A stretch of DNA of 64,000 nt from Bog-473 sp963730395. GTDB lineage: Bacteria > Actinomycetota > Acidimicrobiia > Acidimicrobiales > RAAP-2. A program made the position numbers and the translations under genes. This document shows positions 8,876 to 19,229 of the stretch, piece by piece; the stretch's first letter is position 1, and every line of letters starts with the position of its first letter. Where the stretch lies: contig CAVSSK010000023.1 of assembly GCA_963730395.1 (NCBI GenBank), forward strand, positions 124,001 through 188,000. The letters are read 5' to 3'. Under the pieces are notes generated by a model. The model searched no databases. It had not been told where the DNA came from and saw only the letters and a list, made by a program, of their open reading frames with translations.

Positions 8876-10853
8876 GAAGGCTCCACCGCGACGAGGAGGT
8901 CGTTGACGTCGACCTGCTGCCCGGGTGCGCACTGGACCAACGACACCTTCCCGGCACCGTTCGCCCGCAGGGTGTGCTCCATCTTCATCGCCTCGAGCAC
9001 CACCAGCCCGTCGCCCTCGGCCACGACGTCACCGGCTGTGACCAAGACCTTCGTGACCGAACCGGGCAGCGGGGCGCGGCACTCACCGGCGATGCCGCCG
9101 CGCTCTTCGGCATCGTCCTCGGTGCGCAGAGTGAAGGTCGACTGGCCCTCCGGCCCGTTGACTGCGGCCTGGTGGGCGACGAGGCGCACGCGATAGCGGC
9201 GCCGCACCCCGTCCTCGGCCAGCAGGTCGACCACGTCGCCGTCGGTGGTGGCCGTGCCCACGACCTGCCATGTGTCCCCGACCCGCACGTGGGCAGCCTC
9301 CTCGGGCGCGCCGATGTGGACCTCCATGGTCCCGGCGTCGTCGGTGAGCTGATCGGCGTGCAGCGGACGACCGACGTTGCGCCAGCCGGCCGCAGGCACC
9401 GGGATCAGGCTCTGCGCCGCCCGCGCGGCCAGGAGGCGGAAGGCCACCGCGGCGCCGTGACGCCGGCGTGCGTCGTCCTGGAGCGTCGCGTCGCGCAGGT
9501 CCGGTCGGTTCTCGAGGTAGTGGACGTCGATGTCGCCGCGACGGAAGGCGGTGTCGTCGAGCACGGCAGAGAGCAGCTCCCGGTTGGTCTCCAGACCGTC
9601 GAGCTCGAGGTCCCGCAGGGCGCGGGCCAGCCGTGCGATCGCGCCGTCCCGATCCTTTCCGTGCGCCATGAGCTTGGCCACCAGCGAGTCGTAGGCCGCG
9701 CTGACGGTGCTGCCCGACTCGATGGCAGCGTCGACTCGGAGGCCGGGACCCTCGGGCCAGCGCACGCGCGTCGCAGTGCCCGGGGTGGGCCGGTAGTCCT
9801 CCCGCGGTCGCTCGGCGCACAGGCGGACCTCGACGGCGTGGCCGGCCACAGACACGTCGGCCTGATCGAAGGGCAGGGGGCGGCCGGAGGCCACCGCCAG
9901 CTGCAGCGCCACCAGGTCGAGGCCGGTGACGAGCTCGGTGACGCCGTGCTCGACCTGCAGGCGGGTGTTCATCTCGAGGAAGTAGAAGCCGCTCGCGTCG
10001 ACCAGGTACTCCACCGTGCCGACGCCCTCGTAGCCGACGGCTCGCGCGGCCGCCACCGCGGCGTCCCACATCTGGCGGCGGGTCGACTCGGGTGCGAGGA
10101 CTGCGGGCGCCTCCTCGACCACCTTCTGGTGCCGGCGCTGCACCGAGCACTCCCGGTCCGACAGGTGCACGACAGTGCCGTGGGTGTCCCCGACGACCTG
10201 GACCTCGACGTGGCGCGGTGCCGCGAGGTAGCGCTCCAAGAAGACGTCGTCGGAGCCGAAGGCCGCAGCGGCCTCCCGCTGCGCCGAGGCCACCGCGGCG
10301 GCCAGCTCGCCCGGCTCGTGCACCAGGCGCATCCCCCGGCCCCCTCCCCCGGCGGAGGCCTTGACCAGGAGCGGATAGCCGACGCGCTCGCCCGCGACGC
10401 GGAGCGAGTCGGGGGGTCCGCCGTCCACCACCACGGCGCTCGGGAGCACCGGGACGCCGGCGTCGGCCACCACCTCCTTGGCTCGCGCCTTGTGGGCCAT
10501 GACCCGCATCGCTTCGGGCGGCGGGCCCACCCAGACGATGCCGGCCTGGGCGCACGCTTCGGCCAGGGCGGGGCTCTCGGAGAGGAAGCCATACCCCGGA
10601 TGGAGGGCGTCCGCGCCGCTCGCGCGCGCCGCGCCCACGAGTGCGACGGGGTTCAGGTAGGTCTCGGCGAGCGTCGTGCCCCGCAGCAGCACCGCCGCGT
10701 CGGCCTCGCCGACGTACGGGCTGGCCGCGTCGTCGGCGGCGTAGACGGCCACGGCGTCGCAGCCGGCATCGTGCGCGCCCTTGATGATGCGCCGCGCGAT
10801 CTCACCCCGGTTGGCGACCAGGACTCGGTGGACTGCCCGCACGTCAGCCGCCA

Positions 10854-10854
<1 letters not shown>
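8872..10854 (-). CDS. Acyl-CoA carboxylase alpha subunit (biotin carboxylase + biotin carrier)
   Basis: This 660-residue cytoplasmic enzyme uses ATP and bicarbonate to carboxylate its own biotin. It has the biotin carboxylase domain (residues ~8-455, VLVANRGEIARRII at the start, the glycine-rich ATP loop KASAGGGGRGMRLV, and EMNTRLQVEHGVTE), a middle domain and a C-terminal carrier with the biotinylation site EAMKMEH near residue 625. It starts at ATG 10854, sharing one base with the beta-subunit stop (TGATG), and ends in a GTGA overlap with the AtuA gene. The partner beta subunit sets the acyl-CoA: methylcrotonyl-, geranyl- or propionyl-CoA are the options. Confidence 0.93.
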
Positions 10855-12448
<1,594 letters not shown>

Positions 12449-12452
<4 letters not shown>

Positions 12453-13213
12453 GGCGTCGTGTCCCAGGCGGGCCGGCGCTTCTGGAGGAACGCCTCCATC
12501 CCCTCTGCCGCCTCCGGGCCGGCAAAGAGCTGGGCCGAGGTGGCCGCTGCCGCCGTCAACCCGTCCACCCAGCTCTGGGCGGGGAGCGTCCGCAGCAGAG
12601 CCTTGGTGGCCTGCACGGCCCCAGGAGCCGACTTGGAGATGGCCAGCGTCTGGCCGGCAACCCACTCGTCCAAAGCCGCCTCGTCATCGGTGACGGCGGA
12701 GAGCAGCCCGGCGTCGGCGGCCTGGCGCGCCGTGAACCTCTCACCGGTCAGCGTCATGGCGGCGAGGAACCGTGGCTCGACGACGCGCAGTGCCGGGACC
12801 ATGATCATGGCCGGCGCCACGCCGACCCGGACCTCCGTGAAGGCGAACGTGCTGGCCGCCGCGGCGCCCGCCAGGTCGGATGCCGCGATGAGGCCCAGGC
12901 CGCCGGCTCGGGCGTGTCCGTTGACACGGGCGATGACCGGCACGGGGCTCTCGATCATGAGGGTGAGGATGGCGGGCATGAGGTTGGGCGCTGCCGCCGC
13001 ACCGCGCTCGGAGAGATCGGCGCCGGAGGAGAACACGGGACCCGAGCCCGTGAGCACGATGGCGCGCACGTCGTGGTCGGACGTCGCGTCACGCAACGCC
13101 CGGTCCAACTCCTCGAGCAGACGGGTCGAGAGCGCGTTGCGGTTGGCCGGGGAGTCCAGCGTCAGGGTCCGGATGCCGCCGTTGTGCTGCACGCCGACCA
13201 ATGCCTCCGTCAC
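12449..13213 (-). CDS. Enoyl-CoA hydratase/isomerase family protein
   Basis: This 254-residue crotonase-fold enzyme is the first gene of the carboxylase operon. The oxyanion loop regions are SSGADLSE and NGHARAGGLGL, and a candidate catalytic glutamate sits in TEVRVGVAPAM. In the Liu or Atu pathways the matching step hydrates methylglutaconyl-CoA or isohexenylglutaconyl-CoA after carboxylation. It starts at GTG without a ribosome binding site and faces the acyl-CoA dehydrogenase gene across a 62-nt divergent spacer. Confidence 0.88.
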
Positions 13214-13220
13214 GGGGCGC

Positions 13221-13226
13221 AGTGTA
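13221..13226 (-). promoter_or_regulatory. -10-like hexamer of the carboxylase operon
   Basis: TACACT lies 7 nt before GTG at 13213 and would drive hydratase, carboxylase beta, carboxylase alpha and AtuA. Confidence 0.5.
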
Positions 13227-13263
13227 GGGGGGTACCCGGCGATGGGCCGAAAAGGGCCGGTGG

Positions 13264-13269
13264 TATCGT
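13264..13269 (+). promoter_or_regulatory. -10-like hexamer of the acyl-CoA dehydrogenase gene
   Basis: TATCGT lies 6 nt before GTG at 13276, 37 nt from the opposing hexamer at 13221-13226. Confidence 0.45.
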
Positions 13270-13275
13270 TCGCCG

Positions 13276-14424
13276 GTGATCGAGACCCACGAGCACCAGC
13301 TGTTCCGCAAGACGCTCCGGGACCTCTTCGAGAGGGAGATCGAACCCCATGTCGACGAGTGGGAAGCGGCCCGCACGTTCCCGGCCCACGACCTCTTCCC
13401 CAAGCTGGCGGCCGTCGGGTTGCTCGGCCTCGAGTACGACGAGGCCTACGGGGGCATGGGGGCGGACCACACGTACTCCATGATCGCCGGCGAGGAGATG
13501 GGGCGCATCAGCTGCGGCGGCGTGCCGATGGCCATGGCGGTCCAGATGTCGATGGCGACGCCTGCGCTCGCCCGCTACGGCTCCCACGAGCTCAGGGAGC
13601 GATATCTGGCACCCGCCATCGGGGGCGAGGTGGTGACCTCCATCGCGGTCACCGAGCCCGATGCCGGCAGCGACGTCGCCGGCATCCGGACCCGGGCCGT
13701 GCGCGACGGCGACGAATGGGTGATCAACGGCGCCAAGCTCTACATCACCAACGGCACACAGGCCGACTGGCTGTGCCTGCTGGCCCGCACGTCCGACGAA
13801 CCTGGTTACCAGGGCATGTCGCTCATCATCGTGCCGACGGACGTCCCGGGCGTCGTGGTCTCGCGCAAGCTCGAGAAGCTCGGCATGTGGTCGAGCGACA
13901 CCGCGGAGCTGTCGTTCACCGACGTGCGCGTCCCGGTCTCGAACACCATCGGCGAGATCGGCCGCGGCTTCCAGCAGCAGATGGTCCAGTTCCAGGCCGA
14001 GCGGCTGATGACCTTCTACAAGCAGGTGGGCTCCATTGAGCTGGCCCTCGAGCGCACCAAGGACTACCTGCGTGAGCGCCGGGCGTTCGGCGCGCCGCTA
14101 CTGGCCAACCAGCACCTTCAGTTCGTGCTGGCCGAGCTGTCGGCGCGCCACGACGTGCTGAAGCACTACGCGCGCACCACCGCCGACGCGGTGCTGCGCG
14201 GTGAGGACGCCACTCGTTACGCCACCATCGGCAAGCTGCTCGGCTCCCGCCTTCAGCGCGAGGTGGCCGACACTGCCGTTCAGTTCCACGGCGGCATGGG
14301 CTACATGGACGAGAACTGGACCTCGCGCTACTTCCGCGACACCCGCCTCGACTCCATAGGGGCCGGGGCCGACGAGGTCATGCTGCGCATCCTGGCGCGG
14401 ATGGACGGCTACTCGGCCGAGTAG
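13276..14424 (+). CDS. Acyl-CoA dehydrogenase (isovaleryl/citronellyl-like active site)
   Basis: This 382-residue flavoenzyme would dehydrogenate a branched acyl-CoA as the step before hydratase and carboxylase. FAD/substrate motifs are TSIAVTEPDAGSD (residues 121-133) and YITNGTQADW. The usual MCAD-type catalytic glutamate position is alanine here (IGAGADE, Ala363). A glutamate sits at 242 (FQAERLM), matching the helix used as the base in isovaleryl-CoA dehydrogenase. This supports a branched or terpenoid substrate. Divergent from the operon it most likely serves, with which it may share control; no regulator gene is adjacent. Confidence 0.9.
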   Translation: MIETHEHQLFRKTLRDLFEREIEPHVDEWEAARTFPAHDLFPKLAAVGLLGLEYDEAYGGMGADHTYSMIAGEEMGRISCGGVPMAMAVQMSMATPALARYGSHELRERYLAPAIGGEVVTSIAVTEPDAGSDVAGIRTRAVRDGDEWVINGAKLYITNGTQADWLCLLARTSDEPGYQGMSLIIVPTDVPGVVVSRKLEKLGMWSSDTAELSFTDVRVPVSNTIGEIGRGFQQQMVQFQAERLMTFYKQVGSIELALERTKDYLRERRAFGAPLLANQHLQFVLAELSARHDVLKHYARTTADAVLRGEDATRYATIGKLLGSRLQREVADTAVQFHGGMGYMDENWTSRYFRDTRLDSIGAGADEVMLRILARMDGYSAE

Positions 14425-14441
14425 GGACGCCATGCAGGGCG

Positions 14442-15290
14442 CTACGCGTGCCGGAACACTGCCTGGCCCCCGCCGCTCGCGATCAGACGCCGATCGCGCG
14501 ACCAGACCCTGCTGTTCCACGAGAGCAGGCCGCCCTGCGCCACCGGCGAGTGCGCGTCGAGCAGGAGCCACTCCGAGGTGGCTCCCGGGTGCTGGAAGGA
14601 GGCGTAGAGGTCGAGGCTCGGAGCGATGTAGGGCGGATCGAGATGCGCGTGTGGACGCGAGCCGGCGGGCCAACTCCCCACATCGAGCACGATCAGGGAG
14701 CGCGCCGCGTCGACCCACGGGTCTTCGAACGTCGCGGCGGGCGTGCAGCGCACCCACGTACGCCAGGTCGGCGGGAGCGGGCCGGGTGGCGGCCACGTCG
14801 CGGACCACTCGATCATCCGCTGGTCGAAGTTGCGCCAGAAGGGGAACGGGGGCCGGTCCTCGCCGTCATCGCGTGACCGCAGCTGGGCCGCGGTCGGCAA
14901 CCCCTCGGGATCGGGCACATCGGGCGGATGGAGGTCCTCGTGGTCGAGCCCCTCGACCTCGCCCACGGACCACACCATCGCCTCGAGTATCGGCCGTCCT
15001 CGCTGGATCATGGCGACCCGCTGGGCCAGCACGGTGCGGCCGGAGCGCAACGGGGTGACGACCAGGTCGACCGGCGCGAAAGCGGCCACGGAGAGGTAAT
15101 GACAGAAGAAGCTGGCGGGCCGGGCGAACGGGCTCTCGGCCCCCGCGGCACGCAGGGCAATGGCGGCCACGTACCCGCCGCAGGGGCCCCAGATCTCCCA
15201 GTCACCACTGACCGTGGCCGCGTAGATGGCGGCGCCGTCGGCGTCTTCGCCCACGCGCTCTGCCGCCGTCTCTCGCGCCACGTCACCCAT
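14442..15290 (-). CDS. Acyl-CoA thioesterase-like protein (TesB-type hotdog)
   Basis: This 282-residue protein fits the double-hotdog TesB-like thioesterases. The N half has the substrate-helix segment WGPCGGYVAAIALRAAG and ASFFCHYLSVAAFAPVDLVV. The C half has SLDLYASFQHPGATSEWLLLDAHS and ends in the usual VWSRDRRLIASGGGQAVFR. It would hydrolyse acyl-CoA to the free acid and CoA. Its ATG overlaps the upstream GNAT stop by 8 nt (ATGGGTGA). It converges with the acyl-CoA dehydrogenase gene 17 nt away. Confidence 0.82.
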   Translation of the reverse strand: MGDVARETAAERVGEDADGAAIYAATVSGDWEIWGPCGGYVAAIALRAAGAESPFARPASFFCHYLSVAAFAPVDLVVTPLRSGRTVLAQRVAMIQRGRPILEAMVWSVGEVEGLDHEDLHPPDVPDPEGLPTAAQLRSRDDGEDRPPFPFWRNFDQRMIEWSATWPPPGPLPPTWRTWVRCTPAATFEDPWVDAARSLIVLDVGSWPAGSRPHAHLDPPYIAPSLDLYASFQHPGATSEWLLLDAHSPVAQGGLLSWNSRVWSRDRRLIASGGGQAVFRHA

Positions 15291-15840
15291 GGGCCCGGCG
15301 TTCCTCCCACCGGCTCTTGTGCAACTCCATCACGGCGACGTCCTCGCCCCGGGGACCGACGGTGGTGAGGCGGTGAGTGAAGCCCAATCGCTGCATGACC
15401 CGCCCGGACGCGACGTTCTCCGGCTCGTAGAGGCTCACGATGCACTCGAGCCCGCCTGCGGTGAACCCGAAGTCCACTGCGGCGCGACCGGCCTCGGTCG
15501 CCAGGCCACGCCCGCGGTAGGGGCCGGAGAGACGCCACCCCACCTCGACGGCGGGGAGGATCTCGGGGAGGAAGTGCGGCACGGCCAGGCCGGCCCATCC
15601 GATGATCGTCCCGCTGGCCCGCTCGATCACCGCCTCGATCCCGAAGCCGTCGTCCGCGTAGCGCTGGAGCATCGTGTCCAAGAACCTCCCGGTCTCCTCC
15701 GCCGGCATGGCACCCCGGCGTGGGTACCACCAGAAGGACTCCTCGGCGTGGATCGCCACCAGCGCGTCGAGGTCACCCGGCTCGAACGGGCGCAGCACGA
15801 GTCGCTCGGTGGTCAGTGTGGGGATGCCGGGATGGCCCAT
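15283..15840 (-). CDS. GNAT N-acetyltransferase
   Basis: This 185-residue protein has the RimJ/RimL-like pattern: TERLVLRPFEPGDLDAL at the N-terminus, VGWRLSGPYRGRGLATEAGRA as the acetyl-CoA loop (Q/R-x-x-G-x-G/A) and EPENVASGRVMQRLGF near the end. It would acetylate an amine substrate that cannot be identified here. It is the first gene of a two-gene unit with the thioesterase. The ATG at 15840 is the family start; no clear ribosome binding site precedes it. Confidence 0.85.
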   Translation of the reverse strand: MGHPGIPTLTTERLVLRPFEPGDLDALVAIHAEESFWWYPRRGAMPAEETGRFLDTMLQRYADDGFGIEAVIERASGTIIGWAGLAVPHFLPEILPAVEVGWRLSGPYRGRGLATEAGRAAVDFGFTAGGLECIVSLYEPENVASGRVMQRLGFTHRLTTVGPRGEDVAVMELHKSRWEERRAHG

Positions 15841-15876
15841 CGGATCAGCCGCTCGGCGGCGCAGCGCTGCCGACGC

Positions 15877-16146
15877 TCACGCCAGGGGAAGTCCCGGGGC
15901 GTCGGCCAACGAGGGGTCGCGGCCCGGACGGGCCGAGGCGGCGTAGAGCTGGTCCGGTCGGAACGACCGCACCGCCCGGTCCCCGGCGCGGCCCCCGACG
16001 ACTTCGACCCAGGCTTCGCCGGTCTCGCCGTTGGTGACGTGCGCCACGAACTCCCACGACGCGCCACGCAGGCGCGTGCCCTCGACCTGCACGGGGTCGC
16101 CAGGCCGCAATCCGGCCCACCGGGTGGCGCGGCGGAGGTCAGCCAT
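15877..16146 (-). CDS. Small conserved actinobacterial protein of unknown function
   Basis: This 89-residue protein contains GLRPGDPVQVEGTRLRGASW, then EFVAHVTNGETGEAWVEVVGG and RAVRSFRPDQLY. It reads like a compact all-beta domain, and I recall similar stand-alone actinobacterial proteins without an assigned role. The ATG at 16146 leaves an 83-nt divergent spacer to the nuclease gene. The longer in-frame extension to 16206 would run into that gene's promoter. The function is unknown. Confidence 0.65.
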   Translation of the reverse strand: MADLRRATRWAGLRPGDPVQVEGTRLRGASWEFVAHVTNGETGEAWVEVVGGRAGDRAVRSFRPDQLYAASARPGRDPSLADAPGLPLA

Positions 16147-16215
16147 GGGCACAACGGGGCATCGCCCTCTTTCTACCGCCTGGCGGGGATGAGCCGTGAC
16201 GTCCACGGTCCGCCG

Positions 16216-16221
16216 TATCCT
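16216..16221 (+). promoter_or_regulatory. -10-like hexamer of the RecB-like nuclease gene
   Basis: TATCCT lies 8 nt before ATG at 16230. Confidence 0.45.
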
Positions 16222-16229
16222 GAAGGTCC

Positions 16230-17005
16230 ATGGCGCTCGACCTCCCGCGCACCCTCAGCCCCTCGAAGGTCACCGCCTTCACCAATTGCCCGCTCGCCTT
16301 CCGGTTCTCCCAGATCGAGCGGCGGCCGGAGCCGGCCTCCCCGCACTCGGTCAAGGGGACCCTGGTGCACGCCGCGCTCGAGGGCCTCTTCTGGCACCAC
16401 CTGCCCGGCGACCGGACGCCGGCAGCCGCGGCCGCCGAGCTCGAGAGGGCCTGGGGCCTGCTGCAGGACGACGACGAGTTCGTGCAGCTCGAGCTCGGAG
16501 GGGACGCGGCCGACGCCTTCCTGGCCGACGCCCGGGTCCTGGTCGACAACTACTTCTGCCTGGAAGATCCCGACGAGGCCAACGCGATCGGCGTGGAGCT
16601 CGGCGTCGAGACGGTGGTGGACGGCATGCGCCTGCGTGGGATCATCGACCGCCTCGACGTCGCGCCGAAGACGGCAGCCTCATCGTCGTGGACTACAAGA
16701 CGGGGCGGGCGCCCTCCGAGCGCTTCGAGCGGGGGAGCCTGGGCGGCGTCCAGACCTACGCCCTGCTGTGCGAGAGCGTCCTGGGCCGCGCCCCGGCCGA
16801 GGTCAGGCTGCTCTACCTGCGCCAGCCGATCGCCATCTCCTCGGTGGCCTCCGAGCAGACCATCCGCGGCCAGCGCCGGCGGACGCTCGCCGTGTGGTCG
16901 GCCATCGAGAAGGCCTGTGACGCCGAGGACTTCCGGCCCCGCGTGGGCCCGCTGTGCGACTATTGCAACTTCAAGGCGTCCTGCCCCGCCTTCGCCGCAG
17001 CGTGA
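16230..17005 (+). CDS. PD-(D/E)XK nuclease (RecB/Cas4-like) with cysteine cluster, frameshifted
   Basis: This ~258-residue stand-alone nuclease domain has TLSPSKVTAFTNCPLAFRF at the start, GTLVHAALEGLFW (His motif), RGIIDRLDVA (Asp motif) and IVVDYKTGR (D-x-K motif). One cysteine near residue 20 plus C-x2-C-x5-C (LCDYCNFKASC) at the end form the iron-sulfur staple seen in AddB, AdnB and Cas4. It would cut DNA ends. The frame breaks at 16665-16675: one base seems missing, since CCGGAAGACGGC would restore P-E-D-G-S-L. No helicase or CRISPR gene is adjacent. The gene ahead of PAP2 is separated by 10 nt. Confidence 0.8.
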
Positions 17006-17015
17006 GCGGCCTTCG

Positions 17016-17609
17016 GTGAGCACCCTCGACGAGGCGATCGACGCCGCCTTCGATCCGCTGCGGGGGAAGCCCGGGGTCGACCGCGCCGCGGCCGTCGTCT
17101 CCAACTTGGCCGACTACGGCCTCATCTGGGTCGTCCTGGCCGGCGTCAAGGCCCGCCGGCGCGGTCCGGACCGCCGCCGCGCCGTCGTGGCCCTGGCCAC
17201 TGCCGGCTTCTCGTCGCTCATCGTCAGTCGCATCGTGAAGAAGGCGGTCGAGCGGCAGCGGCCCGACGACCATCTCGCTGCCGCCGTCCGGGCCCCGTCG
17301 AGCAGCAGCTTCCCGAGCGGGCACACCCTCGCCGCGTTCTGCACCGCCTTCATCCTCGGGGACACCGATGCCGGCACGGCGGCGAACGTCGGCTTCGCCG
17401 CGGCCGTTGCCGCCAGCCGTGTCCACCTGCGGGCGCATCATCCGACCGACGTGCTGGGGGGGGCGGTCATCGGCTCGGTGCTCGGGCTGGGACTGCGCCC
17501 CGTCGTCAACGTGATCACCCCGGGGCGCAAGGGCCGCCGTCGGCGCGACCGCCGCGGGTCGGGCGGGCGGGGAATGGCGCGGCACGAGATCGTGTTGGAA
17601 CCACTGTGA
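17016..17609 (+). CDS. PAP2 superfamily membrane phosphatase
   Basis: This 197-residue protein carries the three phosphatase motifs in order: KKAVERQRP, FPSGH and SRVHLRAHHPTDVLGG. Hydrophobic helices lie between them (VVALATAGFSSLIVSRI, ANVGFAAAVAAS, AVIGSVLGLGL). Such enzymes dephosphorylate phosphatidate, undecaprenyl diphosphate or related lipids at the membrane. The start is GTG at 17016, in the frame of the upstream nuclease's 5' half but after its stop. It ends in a GTGA overlap with the DsbA-like gene. The C-terminus is very basic. Confidence 0.85.
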   Translation: MSTLDEAIDAAFDPLRGKPGVDRAAAVVSNLADYGLIWVVLAGVKARRRGPDRRRAVVALATAGFSSLIVSRIVKKAVERQRPDDHLAAAVRAPSSSSFPSGHTLAAFCTAFILGDTDAGTAANVGFAAAVAASRVHLRAHHPTDVLGGAVIGSVLGLGLRPVVNVITPGRKGRRRRDRRGSGGRGMARHEIVLEPL

Positions 17610-18205
17610 AGCCTTTCGCCGTCACCTGGGACTATCGCTGCCCATTCGCCCGCAACGCCCATGAGCATCTTGCCGTCGCGCTCGCGGACGGAGCGGACTG
17701 GGACGTCACCTTCCTTCCGTTCTCATTGAGCCAGGCCCATGTCCACGACGGTGGGACGCCCGTGTGGGACGATCCGGCCAAGGCGCCCGATCTCCTGGCG
17801 CTCGCGGCGGGCGTGGTGGTGCGCGACCAGTACCCTGATCGCTTCCTCGACGCACACGTCGCCCTCTTCGCGGCCCGTCACGACGAGGGGCTCGACCTCC
17901 GTGTCCCCGATGCCGTGGCCCAGGTGCTCGACGGTGTCGGCGTGCCGGGCGACAAGGTGGTCGCCGAGGTCGCCACGGCCGCGACCCTGGGGGACATCCG
18001 TCGTGCCCACGAACAGGCCGTCAAGGAGTGGGCCGTGTTCGGCGTGCCCACCTTCGTGGTCGACGACCGTGCCGTGTTCGTGCGGATCATGAGCCGCCCC
18101 CAGGGCGACGCGGCACTGGCCCGCCGGACGGTGGAGGGTGTGCTCGGGCTGTTCGAGACGATGCCCGAGCTGAACGAGTTCAAGCACACGACGCTGTCGC
18201 ACTGA
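17606..18205 (+). CDS. DsbA-family thioredoxin-fold protein
   Basis: This 199-residue protein has the DsbA/FrnE-like layout: WDYRCPFARNAHEHL, an alpha-helical insertion of ~100 residues, then FGVPTFVVDD with the cis-proline. Only one cysteine is present in the CPFA active site, so it cannot act as a classical dithiol oxidase. Relatives include 2-hydroxychromene-2-carboxylate isomerase-like proteins and mycothiol- or glutathione-linked enzymes. Translationally coupled to PAP2 by GTGA. Confidence 0.8.
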   Translation: MKPFAVTWDYRCPFARNAHEHLAVALADGADWDVTFLPFSLSQAHVHDGGTPVWDDPAKAPDLLALAAGVVVRDQYPDRFLDAHVALFAARHDEGLDLRVPDAVAQVLDGVGVPGDKVVAEVATAATLGDIRRAHEQAVKEWAVFGVPTFVVDDRAVFVRIMSRPQGDAALARRTVEGVLGLFETMPELNEFKHTTLSH

Positions 18206-18220
18206 GCCCGGGTCGGGCTC
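18204..18220. terminator. Terminator-like hairpin between convergent genes
   Basis: GAGCCCG (18204-18210), loop GGT, CGGGCTC (18214-18220) form a perfect 7-bp stem. It overlaps the DsbA-like stop and ends 10 nt before the LLM stop. There is no U-run, as is usual in high-GC actinobacteria. Confidence 0.55.
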
Positions 18221-18229
18221 GGTTGGCCG

Positions 18230-19150
18230 TCAGGAGCGGGCGAGCTCGCTCATCAGCGCGAAGCTGCGGGCGCGCTCCGCGTCGTCGCCGATGATGGAAC
18301 CCACGAAGTCGGTGGCCCCGGCATCGGCCAGGCGGGCCACGGAGGCGGCGACCGACTCCTCGTCCCCGACGAAGCCGATGTCCCCCGCACTCTCGGCGCC
18401 CTCCTTGTCCAACATGGCCTTGTAGGACGGCAGGGTCGGGTAGATGGCCATGGCCCGGTTGATCCGCTCCTTGGCGGCGTCGATGTCACTCGTCACCGTG
18501 ACGGGCAAGGCGACTCCGACGCGCGGCTCCGGCCTTCCGGCGGCCTGGGCGGCCGCGGTGATGGTGGGCACGATGTGACTGTCGATGGTGGCGGTGCCGG
18601 TCATCCAGGTCACGGTGCCGTCCGCCACGGTGCCCGCCAGCTTGAGCATGACGCTGCCCAGGGCGGCGACCAGGACCGGCGGGGCCGTGGCACCCGGAAC
18701 GCCGATGGGCAGGGGCGTCGTTGTCGTGACGCGCTCGCCGGCGCTGCTGACCGTCTCCCCGCGCAGGAGGGGCATGAGCGAGGCCAGGTACTCCTTCATG
18801 TAGCGCGCCGGCCTGTCGTAGCTCATCCCCCAGATGCCCTCGACCATCACCTGGTGGGAGAGACCGATGCCGAGGATGAGCCGGTTGTCCGTGACCTCCT
18901 GGACCGTGAGGGCCTGTGCCGCCAACATCATCGGGTGGCGCGGGTGCACCGGCACCACTCCCGTCCCCAAGCCGATCCCGGGCACCTGCGCGCCGGCGGC
19001 GGCCAGCAGCGTCAGCGGGTCGGGCCCGAAGATCTGCGCGGCGAAGGCATGGTCGAACCCGGCATCGGCAAAGCCGCGCAGCTCCTCGACCACGGCGGCG
19101 AACGGCTGGTCGACGTCGATCATGCCCCCGATGCGCAGCGCTTTGGCCAT
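18230..19150 (-). CDS. F420-dependent LLM-class oxidoreductase
   Basis: This 306-residue luciferase-like protein has ALRIGGMIDVDQPFAAVVEEL, the FDHAFAAQIFGPDPLTLLAA strand-helix, IGLGTGVVPVHPRHPMMLA and NRLILGIGLSHQVMVEGIWGM. This set is typical of actinobacterial F420-dependent oxidoreductases, which use reduced deazaflavin to act on alcohols, aldehydes or enoyl compounds. I start at ATG 19150, preceded by AGGAG about 10 nt upstream; the longer frame to 19195 lacks that signal. Divergent from purK. Confidence 0.87.
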   Translation of the reverse strand: MAKALRIGGMIDVDQPFAAVVEELRGFADAGFDHAFAAQIFGPDPLTLLAAAGAQVPGIGLGTGVVPVHPRHPMMLAAQALTVQEVTDNRLILGIGLSHQVMVEGIWGMSYDRPARYMKEYLASLMPLLRGETVSSAGERVTTTTPLPIGVPGATAPPVLVAALGSVMLKLAGTVADGTVTWMTGTATIDSHIVPTITAAAQAAGRPEPRVGVALPVTVTSDIDAAKERINRAMAIYPTLPSYKAMLDKEGAESAGDIGFVGDEESVAASVARLADAGATDFVGSIIGDDAERARSFALMSELARS

Positions 19151-19229
19151 GTCCCTGGTGCTCCTCGCGTAGTCTGCCCGGTGTGTCCTCCCCACTGTCT
19201 AGGCGAATCCCCGGACGGGGGCGAGCGAT

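Noticed and set aside
6404..9196. 930-codon plus-strand open frame
   Set aside because: High-GC shadow of the membrane-protein, AtuA and carboxylase genes; no protein-like motif.
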